Counted from the stretch's first letter, positions 1-6,647 are shown. The stretch: DNA of 9,878 nucleotides from Clostridia bacterium (GCA_022791735.1 JAAVZQ010000010.1:1-9878), one strand, 5' to 3'. The notes: a model not told the origin generated them from the letters alone. Numbers and translations: made by a program.

Positions 1-12
1 GGTAAAGAGTGA
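1..12 (+). CDS. possible 3' end of spoIIIAA (last codons only)
   Basis: Frame 1 reads GGT AAA GAG TGA, three codons and a stop. The stop overlaps the GTG start of spoIIIAB in a GTGA arrangement, which is typical of translational coupling in operons. spoIIIAA is the gene that normally precedes spoIIIAB, so this is inferred from gene order alone. Too little sequence is present to recognise the protein. Confidence 0.3.
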   Translation, partial: GKE

Positions 13-519
13 TAATTATAAAATCTATAATTATGCTATTAATATTTATAAGTAGTAGTAGTTTAGGAATAATGCTTGCAAATAGGTATAGATACAGAGT
101 GGACGAACTAAAACAAATAAGAAGTGCATTAAATATTATAAAAACCAAGATACAATATACATATGAGCCGCTTCCTCAAATCTTTTTAGATATATCAAAA
201 AAGTTTGAAGGAGGTATTCGGAGAAATCTTTAGAATTTCAAGTGAACAAATGAAAGACTTATCAGCAGGAGAGGCATGGAAAGAAGGAATTAGATGTGCT
301 AATACTAATATGAGTAAAGAAGATTTAGATATACTAGAAGCTTTTGAAAAAATGCTTGGAAAAACTAATATAGAAGGACAACTTAGTGAAATAGAGCTAT
401 TAGAAAAATTTGTTGACGAGCAGATTATAAAGGCAGAAGATGAACAAAAAGACCGATCAAAACTATACAAAAGCTTAGGAGTGATTGCAGGGATTGGAGC
501 TGTAATAATACTTATTTAA
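9..519 (+). CDS. spoIIIAB: stage III sporulation protein SpoIIIAB, read through a CGG +1 shift
   Basis: SpoIIIAB is a mother-cell membrane protein of the SpoIIIA channel that links the mother cell to the engulfed forespore. The reading frame from GTG at 9 runs to an in-frame CGG at 219. Without a shift it ends at 231-233 after 74 residues. Skipping C219 makes residue 71 Gly and the frame continues to TAA at 517-519, giving 169 residues, close to the usual length of about 170. An N-terminal membrane segment lies at about residues 2-20 and a C-terminal one at about 153-169, with a mostly helical charged middle that includes SAGEAWKEG. This layout is typical of the family. The gene is the first complete one here and its GTG start may overlap the spoIIIAA stop. 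Only the frame break is odd; no other damage is seen. Confidence 0.88.
219..222 (+). other. CGG +1 recoding site, spoIIIAB
   Basis: In-frame CGG-A after ATT (Ile70). Skipping C219 gives GGA (Gly71) and restores the frame to the natural stop at 517. Confidence 0.75.
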
Positions 520-545
520 AATACTAAAGACAGGGGGGATTAGCT

Positions 546-740
546 TTGAGCATTGATTTACTATTTAAAATTGCAGCTATTGGAATATTAGTTGCAGTAT
601 TACATCAAGTATTAGTAAGGGCTGGAAGAGAGGACCAAGCAATGATGACAACACTTGCAGGACTTGTGATAGTTCTTACAATGGTTATTCAGGAGATTAG
701 TTCATTGTTTAATAGTGTAAGAACTATGTTTAACTTATAA
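546..740 (+). CDS. spoIIIAC: stage III sporulation protein SpoIIIAC
   Basis: A small hydrophobic protein of 64 residues with two predicted membrane helices (about residues 4-23 and 33-58). It belongs to the SpoIIIAC/SpoIIIAD family of the mother-cell export apparatus, whose members are about 65-68 residues long. The start is TTG at 546, preceded by a strong purine-rich ribosome binding site (AGGGGGG, 532-538). It lies 26 nt after spoIIIAB and 28 nt before spoIIIAD, as expected for the operon. The gene contains no in-frame CGG and its frame is intact. Confidence 0.9.
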   Translation: MSIDLLFKIAAIGILVAVLHQVLVRAGREDQAMMTTLAGLVIVLTMVIQEISSLFNSVRTMFNL

Positions 741-768
741 AATTTAGAAATAGTGCTTTGAGGAAGGG

Positions 769-1169
769 ATGAGCTTAAATATGGAAATAATAAAAATAAT
801 AGGAATAGCACTAACAGCAGTAATAATAATTATCGTTATAAAGCAGTATAAGCCCGAATTTTCAGTATATATATCACTTATAGCAAGTGTTCTAATTATG
901 TTTATATTTATGGACAAACTTGGAGGAATAGTTGCATTTATTTCGGATTTTTCAAATAGGATAAGTCGGAAGCCAAGAGTTCTTAAAAATACTTGTCAAA
1001 ATCACTGGAATTGCCATTTTAACGGAATTTGCGGTGCGGTATATGTAAAGATGTAGGTGAAAATGCAATTGGCTCTAAAGTCGATTTAGGGGGTAAGGTA
1101 ATAATTATTACAATGTCTATACCAATAATTTCATCTATGCTTGAAACTGTACTTAAAATATTACCTTAA
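769..1169 (+). CDS. spoIIIAD: stage III sporulation protein SpoIIIAD, with two CGG +1 shifts
   Basis: SpoIIIAD is a polytopic membrane component of the SpoIIIA complex. The ATG at 769 has GAGG five bases upstream; ATG 781 (protein beginning MEIIKIIG) is an alternative start that resembles family N-termini. Skipping C967 and C1037 yields 132 residues against about 133 in relatives, ending at TAA 1167-1169. The restored text includes LKILVKITGIAILTEFA and CKDVGENAIGSKVDLGGK, which match the conserved family core, and a closing hydrophobic helix (IIITMSIPIISSMLETVLKI). Without a shift at 967 translation ends at 1054-1056 after 95 residues and the second half is nonsense. Residues 67 and 90 become Gly. 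Confidence 0.88.
967..970 (+). other. CGG +1 recoding site 1, spoIIIAD
   Basis: In-frame CGG-A after AGT (Ser66). Skipping C967 gives GGA (Gly67), then SQEFLKILVKITG. Confidence 0.75.
1037..1040 (+). other. CGG +1 recoding site 2, spoIIIAD
   Basis: In-frame (after the first shift) CGG-T following GTG (Val89). Skipping C1037 gives GGT (Gly90), then ICKDVGENAIGSK. The nearby CGG at 1032-1034 is in another phase (GCG GTG) and is read normally. Confidence 0.75.
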
Positions 1170-1201
1170 TTTTAATAAACTAAAGAAGGAACTATAAACT
1201 T

Positions 1202-2355
1202 ATGAAAAAACTAATTCTTATAATATTTTTGTTAGCTACTTTTTTAAATGCAAATATAGTTTATGGGGCAGAAATGGACGAGACTATTGATGAGCAAGAA
1301 GAGGCCCTTGGTATTTCGGCATTTATAAAACAAGCACAAAAATATACAAGTGAAGCATTTGGAGATATGAACATAAATGATTTATACGAAAGTGCAATTA
1401 CTGGAAATATAAATGCAGATGGTATGGTAAATCGGTGTTTTCAAAATATTAGGGACAGAAGTTACAAAAACTATTAAAAGCCTGTGCTACATATTAATAA
1501 TTATCATAATACATAGTATAGTAAAGAGTATTAGTGAAGGTATGGGAAATGAACAAATAGGAGAGATAACCTACTATGTGCAGTACATATTAATTGTTAC
1601 ATTAATAATGGCAAACTTTACAGATACAATCGCTTTAATTAGAGAAACGATAAACAATCTTGTAGGCTTCATAAATTGTCTTTTGCCAATACTTTTAGCA
1701 TTGATGATGACAACTCGGAAATCTAGTTACAGCATCAGTAATACAGCCAGTTCTTTTACTTATAATAACATTTATTGGCAACTTCATAACAACTGTGCTT
1801 TTACCACTTATCCTTATACGGAACCGTTCTTGGAATAATATCGAAAATATCAGACAAAGTACAAATAGATAAAATGGCAAAGTTTTTTAAATCGAGTGTT
1901 GTATGGATATTAGGATTTGCTCTTACTATATTTGTACGGTGTACTTTCTTTAGAAGGAACCCTGACAAGCTCCGTAGATGGACTTACTGTAAAAACTACA
2001 AAAGCTGTAGTGACTAGTACTATTCCAGTAGTACGGTAAACTTTTAGGAGAAACAGTAGATGCAGTACTAGGATGTAGCAATATATTAAAAAATGCAGTA
2101 GGTTTTGTAGGTATAATAGTTGTTCTTGCAATATGTTTGATGCCAATAATAAAGTTAATGGTACTGTCTGTGGCGTTTAACCTGACATCTGCCTTAAGTC
2201 AACCGATTGCAGATAAGAAGATAGTATCTGTATTAGAGCAAATAGGTGGAACTTTTAAGATATTGCTAGGTATGGTATGTACAGTTTCTGTTATGCTTAT
2301 GATAGGACTTACTCTTGTTATAAAAATTACTAATAGTGGGATGATGTATAGATGA
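1202..2355 (+). CDS. spoIIIAE: stage III sporulation protein SpoIIIAE, with five CGG +1 shifts
   Basis: SpoIIIAE is the large polytopic membrane protein of the SpoIIIA channel. The N-terminus looks like a signal peptide (residues 1-23, MKKLILIIFLLATFLN then VYGAE). An acidic region follows, then several hydrophobic helices through to the C-terminus. Five in-frame CGG codons (1433, 1716, 1819, 1937, 2034) each break the frame. Skipping each C gives 382 residues, near the family's roughly 400, with the natural TGA at 2353-2355. Sequence between sites is intact and family-like, for example VGFINCLLPILLALMMTTG, VVWILGFALTIFVG and a C-terminal PIIKLMVLSVAFNLTSAL. Without any shift, translation ends at 1475-1477 after 91 residues. 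The stop overlaps the spoIIIAF start (ATGA), implying coupled translation, which only makes sense if ribosomes get through all five sites. Confidence 0.88.
1433..1436 (+). other. CGG +1 recoding site 1, spoIIIAE
   Basis: In-frame CGG-T after AAT (Asn77). Skipping C1433 gives GGT (Gly78), then VFKILGTEVTKTIKSL. Confidence 0.75.
1716..1719 (+). other. CGG +1 recoding site 2, spoIIIAE
   Basis: CGG-A after ACT (Thr171), in the frame set by the first shift. Skipping C1716 gives GGA (Gly172), then NLVTASVIQPVLLL. Confidence 0.75.
1819..1822 (+). other. CGG +1 recoding site 3, spoIIIAE
   Basis: CGG-A after ATA (Ile205). Skipping C1819 gives GGA (Gly206), then TVLGIISKISDKVQ. Confidence 0.75.
1937..1940 (+). 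other. CGG +1 recoding site 4, spoIIIAE
   Basis: CGG-T after GTA (Val244). Skipping C1937 gives GGT (Gly245), then VLSLEGTLTSSVDGL. Confidence 0.75.
2034..2037 (+). other. CGG +1 recoding site 5, spoIIIAE
   Basis: CGG-T after GTA (Val276). Skipping C2034 gives GGT (Gly277), then KLLGETVDAVLGC. The frame then stays open to the TGA at 2353. Confidence 0.75.
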
Positions 2356-2910
2356 TAGATTATATAAGTTCATGGGCAGGACAAATAATAACCTCAGTTA
2401 TAATTGTAACTATTTTAGAAATGATACTACCAAATGGAAATAGCAAAAAGTATATTAAAACAATTATTGGTGTATATATACTGTACGTGATGATTTCTCC
2501 TGTGCTTAGGCTTGTAAATAAAGGAGATTTAAAGGTAGATTATTCGAAGTATGAGAAATATTTTGGTAAAGACAATATAATGGTAAGTAGTAATACTTAT
2601 ACAGTGGAAGATAGATATAATATTGAGCTAGAAAGACAGCTTAAATCAGATATACAAGGTATGGGGTATAATGTAAAAAAGGTGTCGGCTGAATTAGATT
2701 TAGATAAAGGTGTGGTAGAGTATGTGAAAGTTACAGTGGACAAAGATAAGCCAAAAGAAAGTGGCATAAGTGTTTCGATAAATAAGGTTGAAGTGCGGAA
2801 ACGTAAAAGAAGAAAATGAGTTATCTTCTGATGAAATAGAGAGCATAAAACAAAAGTTAAATAAAGACTATGGTGTGCCTTATGAAAATATTACTGTAAA
2901 TTCAATGTAA
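2352..2910 (+). CDS. spoIIIAF: stage III sporulation protein SpoIIIAF, read through a CGG +1 shift
   Basis: SpoIIIAF is a membrane-anchored SpoIIIA component with two N-terminal membrane helices (about residues 10-27 and 36-55) and a soluble domain facing the intermembrane space. The ATG at 2352 overlaps the spoIIIAE stop by four bases (ATGA). Skipping C2796 in an in-frame CGG makes residue 149 Gly. The frame then continues through VKEENELSSDEIESIKQKL and a conserved-looking tail (YGVPYENITVN) to TAA at 2908-2910. That gives 185 residues, somewhat shorter than the roughly 206 of the Bacillus protein. Without the shift, translation ends at 2817-2819 in a basic nonsense tail (RKRKRRK) after 155 residues. 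The next gene starts 16 nt downstream. Confidence 0.87.
2796..2799 (+). other. CGG +1 recoding site, spoIIIAF
   Basis: In-frame CGG-A after GTG (Val148). Skipping C2796 gives GGA (Gly149) and reaches the natural stop at 2908. An out-of-phase CGG at 2686-2688 (GTG TCG GCT) in the same gene causes no break. Confidence 0.75.
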
Positions 2911-2926
2911 AATGGAGGAAACTTAA

Positions 2927-3558
2927 ATGTTTAAAGAACAAATGAATAAGTTTAAAAGTTTTATAGAAAAAAATACTGGGAGTGCAAATAGTGGAGAAAA
3001 TAAGCCAAATAAGCGAAAGATAGAGAATATGGTTGTATTTCTAATTATACTAATAGTTACACTGATTACTATTAATTCTATACTGAGTAAAGATAAGGAA
3101 AAGCCTAAAGACGAAGAAACATCTAGTTATAAAACCCTTGCAGATGTTAAAGTGAAAAATGATGAAGAATATGATGATGTTCTAGAGGAAAGACTTGAGA
3201 ATATTCTAGAGACTATGGCTCGGAATTCGGAGAAGTAAAGGTTTTGATTACATATTCTAAGTCAAGTGAAGTAGTTGCGATGTACAATGAAAATAATACT
3301 ATTTCTAAAACTTCTGAAGAAGATTCAGAAGGAGGAACAAGAACAGTTGAAGAACAGGGGACAAATAAGGAAGTTATCTTTACAGAGGAAAATGGAGAAA
3401 GCAAACCCGCGACACAGACTGTGATAAATCCTAAAATAGAAGGGGTTATTGTAACTGCTAAAGGGGCAGAAGATCCAACTCTTAAGGCAAATATTGTAGC
3501 TGCAGTTGAGGCAGTGACGGGGGCGCAGCCTCATAAGGTGCAAGTATTTGCTAGATGA
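2927..3558 (+). CDS. spoIIIAG: stage III sporulation protein SpoIIIAG, with two closely spaced CGG +1 shifts
   Basis: SpoIIIAG forms a large ring in the SpoIIIA channel. It has one membrane helix (about residues 35-53, VVFLIILIVTLITINSIL) after a basic cytosolic tail, and a soluble ring-building region behind it. GGAGG lies just upstream of the ATG at 2927. Two in-frame CGG codons at 3221 and 3228 are separated by only two codons. Skipping both Cs gives ETMAGIGEVKVLITYS and an open frame to TGA at 3556-3558, 209 residues in total against about 229 in Bacillus. The C-terminal region ends AVEAVTGAQPHKVQVFAR, the typical end of this family. With no shift, translation ends at 3236-3238 after 103 residues. 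Both sites fall at the start of the ring-building domain. Confidence 0.88.
3221..3224 (+). other. CGG +1 recoding site 1, spoIIIAG
   Basis: In-frame CGG-A after GCT (Ala98). Skipping C3221 gives GGA (Gly99), then ATT and the second site. Confidence 0.75.
3228..3231 (+). other. CGG +1 recoding site 2, spoIIIAG
   Basis: CGG-A after ATT (Ile100), in the frame set by the first shift. Skipping C3228 gives GGA (Gly101), then EVKVLITYS. Confidence 0.75.
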
Positions 3559-3576
3559 GGTACGCAAAATAATCAG

Positions 3577-3780
3577 CAATGTAGAATTTAAAGACGTTAA
3601 ATCTGATGATGTCCTGCCAAGGAGGAAAAGTTGTATTTTTTTCTCAGGCTTTCCCACCGACGCTGTAACAGTGCTATCGCACTTAACAGCCTTCGGCGGT
3701 CCCCACCCCACCTTCGGTAAAAAATAAACTTTTCCTCCTGTCGCGGACTTTAAATTTTATTGTCTTTAAATTTTACATTG
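3577..3780. repeat. 204-nt hairpin element between spoIIIAG and spoIIIAH
   Basis: Long imperfect inverted repeat. The outer arms 3577-3595 and 3762-3780 pair over 19 bp with one G·U; the inner arms 3620-3632 and 3727-3739 pair over 13 bp (AGGAGGAAAAGTT). Between them is a GC-rich core, unlike the AT-rich surroundings. It contains a hairpin (GCTGT 3662-3666 with ACAGC 3686-3690, and AGTGC 3670-3674 with GCACT 3679-3683 around a TATC loop) and two UUCG-loop mini-hairpins (3689-3697 and 3710-3718). No protein is recognisable. It widens an otherwise tight operon to 249 nt between AG and AH. It could be a non-autonomous mobile element (MITE-like) or a structured RNA. I see no clear target-site duplication and do not recognise the family. 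Confidence 0.7.
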
Positions 3781-3807
3781 TAAATATATTATATGAGGAG
3801 TGTTACT

Positions 3808-4452
3808 ATGAAAATTATTAAGAAAAATCAATTGGCAATATTGGTGATTAGTTTAATGCTAATTACAGCAGGTTATTTGAATTACAATACAAGTTATACA
3901 GGACAATCTATGGACGCATCTACAAAAATAGAGGAAAATTCTAATACAGATTTAGCAGCTTTAGGAGATGCAGAGCTTGTAAATACTAATGTTGTAGAGG
4001 AGAATAGGGAAGAAGGAGAAGTACCTCAAAATACACCAGAAGAGAATGTGCAAACTCCTATGCCAAAAGAGGTGCAACAAACAAATAACGTTCCTACGAG
4101 TTCAGATGATAATTATTTTGTCTCATCAAAATTAGAAAGAAATGTAATGTATTCACAAATGACATCAAGATATCAAGAAATAATTTCAAGTAATACTCAA
4201 GCAGCAGAACAAAAAGCAGTTGCACAACAAGAGATAAACAAAATAAATGAACTTCAAAATGCAATAATGATAGCAGAAAATTTGCTTACATCAAAAGGAT
4301 TTAATCAAAATGTAATTTTTGTAAATGGTACTAGTATAAATGTGATAATTGGTAAGGAAAACTTAGGTGCAGAAGAAGTTGCACAGATACAAAATATAGT
4401 TTCAAGAGAACTAAAAGCAGAAGTAGAAAATATACATATATCAACAAAATAG
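3808..4452 (+). CDS. spoIIIAH: stage III sporulation protein SpoIIIAH
   Basis: SpoIIIAH is a bitopic mother-cell membrane protein. Its extracellular domain binds forespore SpoIIQ across the intermembrane space and resembles the YscJ/EscJ/PrgK ring-building fold. The 214 residues comprise a short basic tail, one membrane helix (about residues 6-24), an acidic and Asn/Gln-rich linker (about 40-100) and the folded C-terminal domain (about 120-214) ending EVENIHIS. The start at ATG 3808 is chosen because AGGAG at 3796-3800 sits seven bases upstream; an in-frame ATG at 3793 overlaps that ribosome binding site. The gene contains no CGG codon and its frame is intact, unlike most of its operon neighbours. 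It closes the operon and is followed by a terminator. Confidence 0.92.
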   Translation: MKIIKKNQLAILVISLMLITAGYLNYNTSYTGQSMDASTKIEENSNTDLAALGDAELVNTNVVEENREEGEVPQNTPEENVQTPMPKEVQQTNNVPTSSDDNYFVSSKLERNVMYSQMTSRYQEIISSNTQAAEQKAVAQQEINKINELQNAIMIAENLLTSKGFNQNVIFVNGTSINVIIGKENLGAEEVAQIQNIVSRELKAEVENIHISTK

Positions 4453-4479
4453 AGAGTGGCACGCCTACCAAATAATCAA

Positions 4480-4525
4480 AAGGAGGAATTCTATATGAAA
4501 ATAGAGTTTCTCCTTATATTTTTTT
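4480..4525 (+). terminator. intrinsic terminator after spoIIIAH
   Basis: A 15-nt arm at 4480-4494 pairs (with a few G·U or mismatched positions) with 4501-4515 around a 6-nt ATGAAA loop, followed by a T-rich run (4518-4525). The left arm contains AGGAGG followed by an ATG, which mimics a start site but opens no gene. Confidence 0.8.
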
Positions 4526-4526
4526 G

Positions 4527-4535
4527 TGATATAAT
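4527..4535 (+). promoter_or_regulatory. extended -10 promoter for the alkD-like gene
   Basis: TG at 4527-4528 followed by A and a perfect TATAAT at 4530-4535 forms an extended -10 element. No good -35 is seen; the T-tract of the preceding terminator lies just upstream. The start codon is 27 nt downstream. Confidence 0.5.
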
Positions 4536-4561
4536 ATAGCAAAAAGGCAAGGAGTTATAGT

Positions 4562-5245
4562 ATGAAAAAAGAAATAAAAGAAAAGTTATTTGAGCTAAGA
4601 GATGAAAAATATAAGGAGTTCCATAGTGGACTTTGTCCAGGAACAGATAACATTATTGGAGTTAGAGTACCAGTTTTAAGAAATCTTGCAAAAGACCTAG
4701 CAAAAGAATATGATATAGAAAATTTGCTCAAAGAAATAGATAATGAATATTATGAAGAAATAATGTTACAAGGTATGTTAATTGGTTTATCAAAGGCAGA
4801 TTTTAATGTGGTTTTGAGTTATATAGAAAACTTTATACCTAAAATAGACAATTGGGCAGTTTGTGATGTTTTTTGTGGTGGACTTAAAATTACAAATAAA
4901 CACAAAAAAGATATGTGGCAATTTATAAAGAAATACTTAAAATCAGATAAAGAATTCGAAATTAGATATGGAGTAGTAATGATTTTAAGCTACTATATAG
5001 ATGATAAGTATTTGTTAGAGAACTTTAAATTCTTTGATTCCATTACAAGTGATGCATATTATGTTCAAATGGCAATTGCTTGGGCAGTTTCAGTTTGCCT
5101 AGTGAAATTTTATGATGAAACAGTAGAATATCTAAAAACATGTGCTTTAGATAAATTTACATATAATAAAGCGATACAAAAAGCAATTGAGTCTTATAGG
5201 ATAACAGATGAGCAAAAGAATTTTCTAAGGAAAATGAAAAAATAA
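4562..5245 (+). CDS. DNA alkylation repair protein, AlkD-like DNA glycosylase
   Basis: A 227-residue protein of the all-helical HEAT-repeat DNA alkylation repair family (AlkD/AlkC type), which excises positively charged alkylated bases such as N3-methyladenine and N7-methylguanine. Family landmarks are the N-terminal GVRVPVLRNLAK (about residues 33-44), DNWAVCDVFCGGLK (96-109) and EIRYGVVMIL (133-142). By comparison with Bacillus cereus AlkD, Trp98, Asp102 and Arg135 should match the DNA-contacting Trp109, Asp113 and Arg148; this equivalence is my alignment by eye. The length is normal for the family (about 220-240). AAGGAG at 4549-4554 lies seven bases before the ATG. The gene stands alone between the spoIIIA terminator and the next promoter. 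It contains no CGG codon. Confidence 0.85.
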   Translation: MKKEIKEKLFELRDEKYKEFHSGLCPGTDNIIGVRVPVLRNLAKDLAKEYDIENLLKEIDNEYYEEIMLQGMLIGLSKADFNVVLSYIENFIPKIDNWAVCDVFCGGLKITNKHKKDMWQFIKKYLKSDKEFEIRYGVVMILSYYIDDKYLLENFKFFDSITSDAYYVQMAIAWAVSVCLVKFYDETVEYLKTCALDKFTYNKAIQKAIESYRITDEQKNFLRKMKK

Positions 5246-5274
5246 AACTCAAGCAAAAACTATATAAAATTCCA

Positions 5275-5302
5275 AACTTTTTGCTAGGAACAGCAAAAAG
5301 TT
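5275..5302. promoter_or_regulatory. perfect 11-bp palindrome overlapping the -35 of the ATPase gene
   Basis: AACTTTTTGCT (5275-5285) and AGCAAAAAGTT (5292-5302) are perfect inverted copies around the 6-nt spacer AGGAAC. The right arm shares two bases with the -35 box TTGACA (5301-5306). No T-run follows on the plus strand, so an operator is at least as likely as a terminator of the gene before it. Confidence 0.55.
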
Positions 5303-5329
5303 GACAAAACTAATGTAAAAGAGTATAAT
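5301..5329 (+). promoter_or_regulatory. sigma-A type promoter for the AAA ATPase gene
   Basis: TTGACA at 5301-5306 and TATAAT at 5324-5329 are both consensus with an ideal 17-nt spacer. The expected transcript start is about 5336, so the leader before the ATG at 5347 would be only about 11 nt. Confidence 0.8.
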
Positions 5330-5346
5330 AAAATTGGTGGTGTAAT

Positions 5347-6558
5347 ATGAGTAAAAATACTATATATCGTGAAGAATATATGAAAAAGTTAAGAAACTAT
5401 AAGGATAAAAATATAATAAAAGTATTGACTGGGATAAGACGTTCTGGTAAATCAACTATTTTAAATGAATTTAGAAAAGAATTAATAAATGATGGTATAT
5501 TAGAGAAAAATATTATATCAATAAATTTTGAAGATAATAGTAATAAAGAACTATTAGATTATCAAAAATTACATGATTTTATTATAGATAATACAGAAAA
5601 GAATACTAAAAACTATATATTTTTAGATGAGATACAAAATGTTCTAGACTTTGAAAAATGCATAAATAGCTTATTCCTAAGAGAATATTTAGATATATAT
5701 ATTACAGGCTCTAATTCATATATGTTATCAGGAGAACTTGCAACATTTCTTACAGGAAGATATATACAAATACATGTGTTACCATTATCTTTTAGAGAGT
5801 ATTTGACATTTTATGGAGAAAACGACGAGCTTAAGAAATATAATGAGTATATAAAATATGGTGGTTTTCCATATTTAATAAATCTTGATACATCAAATGA
5901 AAAAATACAGTATTTAGATAGTATTTATAATACAGTAATAATAAAAGATGTTATAAATAGAAAAAAAGTAAATGATGTATTAGTTTTAGAAAGTATATGC
6001 AGATTTTTATTTGATAATATAGGTTCAAATGTTTCTACTAAAAAGATAAGTGATACATTATCATCAGGAGGAAGAAAAAATTCGGTACACACAATTGAAG
6101 AATATCTAAATGCATTATTAGAAAGCTATATATTATATAAAGTACATAGATTTGATATAAAGGGTAAACAATTATTAAAAACTCAAGAAAAATACTATTT
6201 ATCAGACTTAGGGCTAAGAACATATTTATTAGGTCAAAATCATAATAAAGATTTAGGGCATATTTTAGAAAATGTAATATTTTTAGAATTAAAAAGAAGA
6301 GATTATAGAATATTTGTAGGTAAAAATGAGACAAATGAAGTAGATTTTGTAATAGATACAGGTGATGATTATATATATGTGCAAGTTGCTTTGTCAGTTA
6401 GGGATGAAGAAACTTTAAAAAGAGAATTAAAACCATTAGCAACAATCCCAGACCATTTTAGAAAATATATAATAACATTAGATTATGATATAAATAATTA
6501 TAATGGTATAAAGCAAATAAGTGCATTAGATTTTTTACTTAGAAGATGTGAGTTATAG
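5347..6558 (+). CDS. AAA family ATPase with DUF4143 domain
   Basis: A 403-residue protein of the AAA_14/DUF4143 family, widespread and often mobile ATPases of unclear function. The N-terminal ATPase domain has Walker A GIRRSGKST (29-37), Walker B YIFLDE (90-95) and a sensor-like TGSNS (120-124). The segment LSFREYL...GGFPYL (about 147-176) is typical of the family. The C-terminal part has a winged-helix-like segment (about 205-270) and a nuclease-like core with EVDFVI (331-336) and YVQVA (344-348). There Gln346 stands in the strand where restriction-like folds often carry the second acidic residue, so nuclease activity is doubtful. It is a single gene with its own promoter and terminator and a weak ribosome binding site (GGTGGTG). 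Codon use is markedly AT-rich, with no CGG in frame. The natural substrate or partner is unknown. Confidence 0.85.
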   Translation: MSKNTIYREEYMKKLRNYKDKNIIKVLTGIRRSGKSTILNEFRKELINDGILEKNIISINFEDNSNKELLDYQKLHDFIIDNTEKNTKNYIFLDEIQNVLDFEKCINSLFLREYLDIYITGSNSYMLSGELATFLTGRYIQIHVLPLSFREYLTFYGENDELKKYNEYIKYGGFPYLINLDTSNEKIQYLDSIYNTVIIKDVINRKKVNDVLVLESICRFLFDNIGSNVSTKKISDTLSSGGRKNSVHTIEEYLNALLESYILYKVHRFDIKGKQLLKTQEKYYLSDLGLRTYLLGQNHNKDLGHILENVIFLELKRRDYRIFVGKNETNEVDFVIDTGDDYIYVQVALSVRDEETLKRELKPLATIPDHFRKYIITLDYDINNYNGIKQISALDFLLRRCEL

Positions 6559-6565
6559 AGATTTT

Positions 6566-6588
6566 AAGACGCTATAATGGCGTCTTTT
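6566..6588 (+). terminator. intrinsic terminator after the AAA ATPase gene
   Basis: AAGACGC (6566-6572) pairs perfectly with GCGTCTT (6580-6586) around a 7-nt loop, followed by further T residues. It lies seven bases after the stop codon. Confidence 0.75.
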
Positions 6589-6617
6589 CGTATACTTTGC
6601 GTTATGTAACAAAAAAC

Positions 6618-6647
6618 TTGACAAAGAGGGGATGCTTTTTGTATAAT
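6618..6647 (+). promoter_or_regulatory. sigma-A type promoter for the aspartate kinase-asd operon
   Basis: TTGACA (6618-6623) and TATAAT (6642-6647) with an 18-nt spacer. The expected start is near 6654, leaving a leader of about 110 nt that contains two copies of CATTTTTTAA and a small CACA/TGTG hairpin. I do not see a lysine riboswitch or a T-box in it. Confidence 0.75.

Noticed and set aside
205..222. prfB-like frameshift with an internal Shine-Dalgarno (AAGGAGG before the first site).
   Set aside because: The other sites have no comparable purine-rich element at that spacing, so it cannot be the general mechanism; here it may be coincidence.
9..3558. The spoIIIA genes as pseudogenes in decay.
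   Set aside because: All eleven breaks are one identical event (C before an in-phase GGA/GGT). There are no stops, deletions or other indels, and total lengths and stops match the family.
3325..3711. Minus-strand open frame of 128 codons across the end of spoIIIAG and the hairpin element.
   Set aside because: It is the complement of a well-supported gene and a palindromic element, has no recognisable protein features and no ribosome binding site supporting it.
4482..4500. AGGAGG followed by ATG after spoIIIAH as a small gene start.
   Set aside because: It forms the left arm and loop of the intrinsic terminator and opens only a very short frame.
5275..5302. The palindrome as a standard intrinsic terminator of the alkD-like gene.
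   Set aside because: The 3' side is not followed by a T-run on the plus strand and it overlaps a consensus -35 box, so an operator role is at least as likely.
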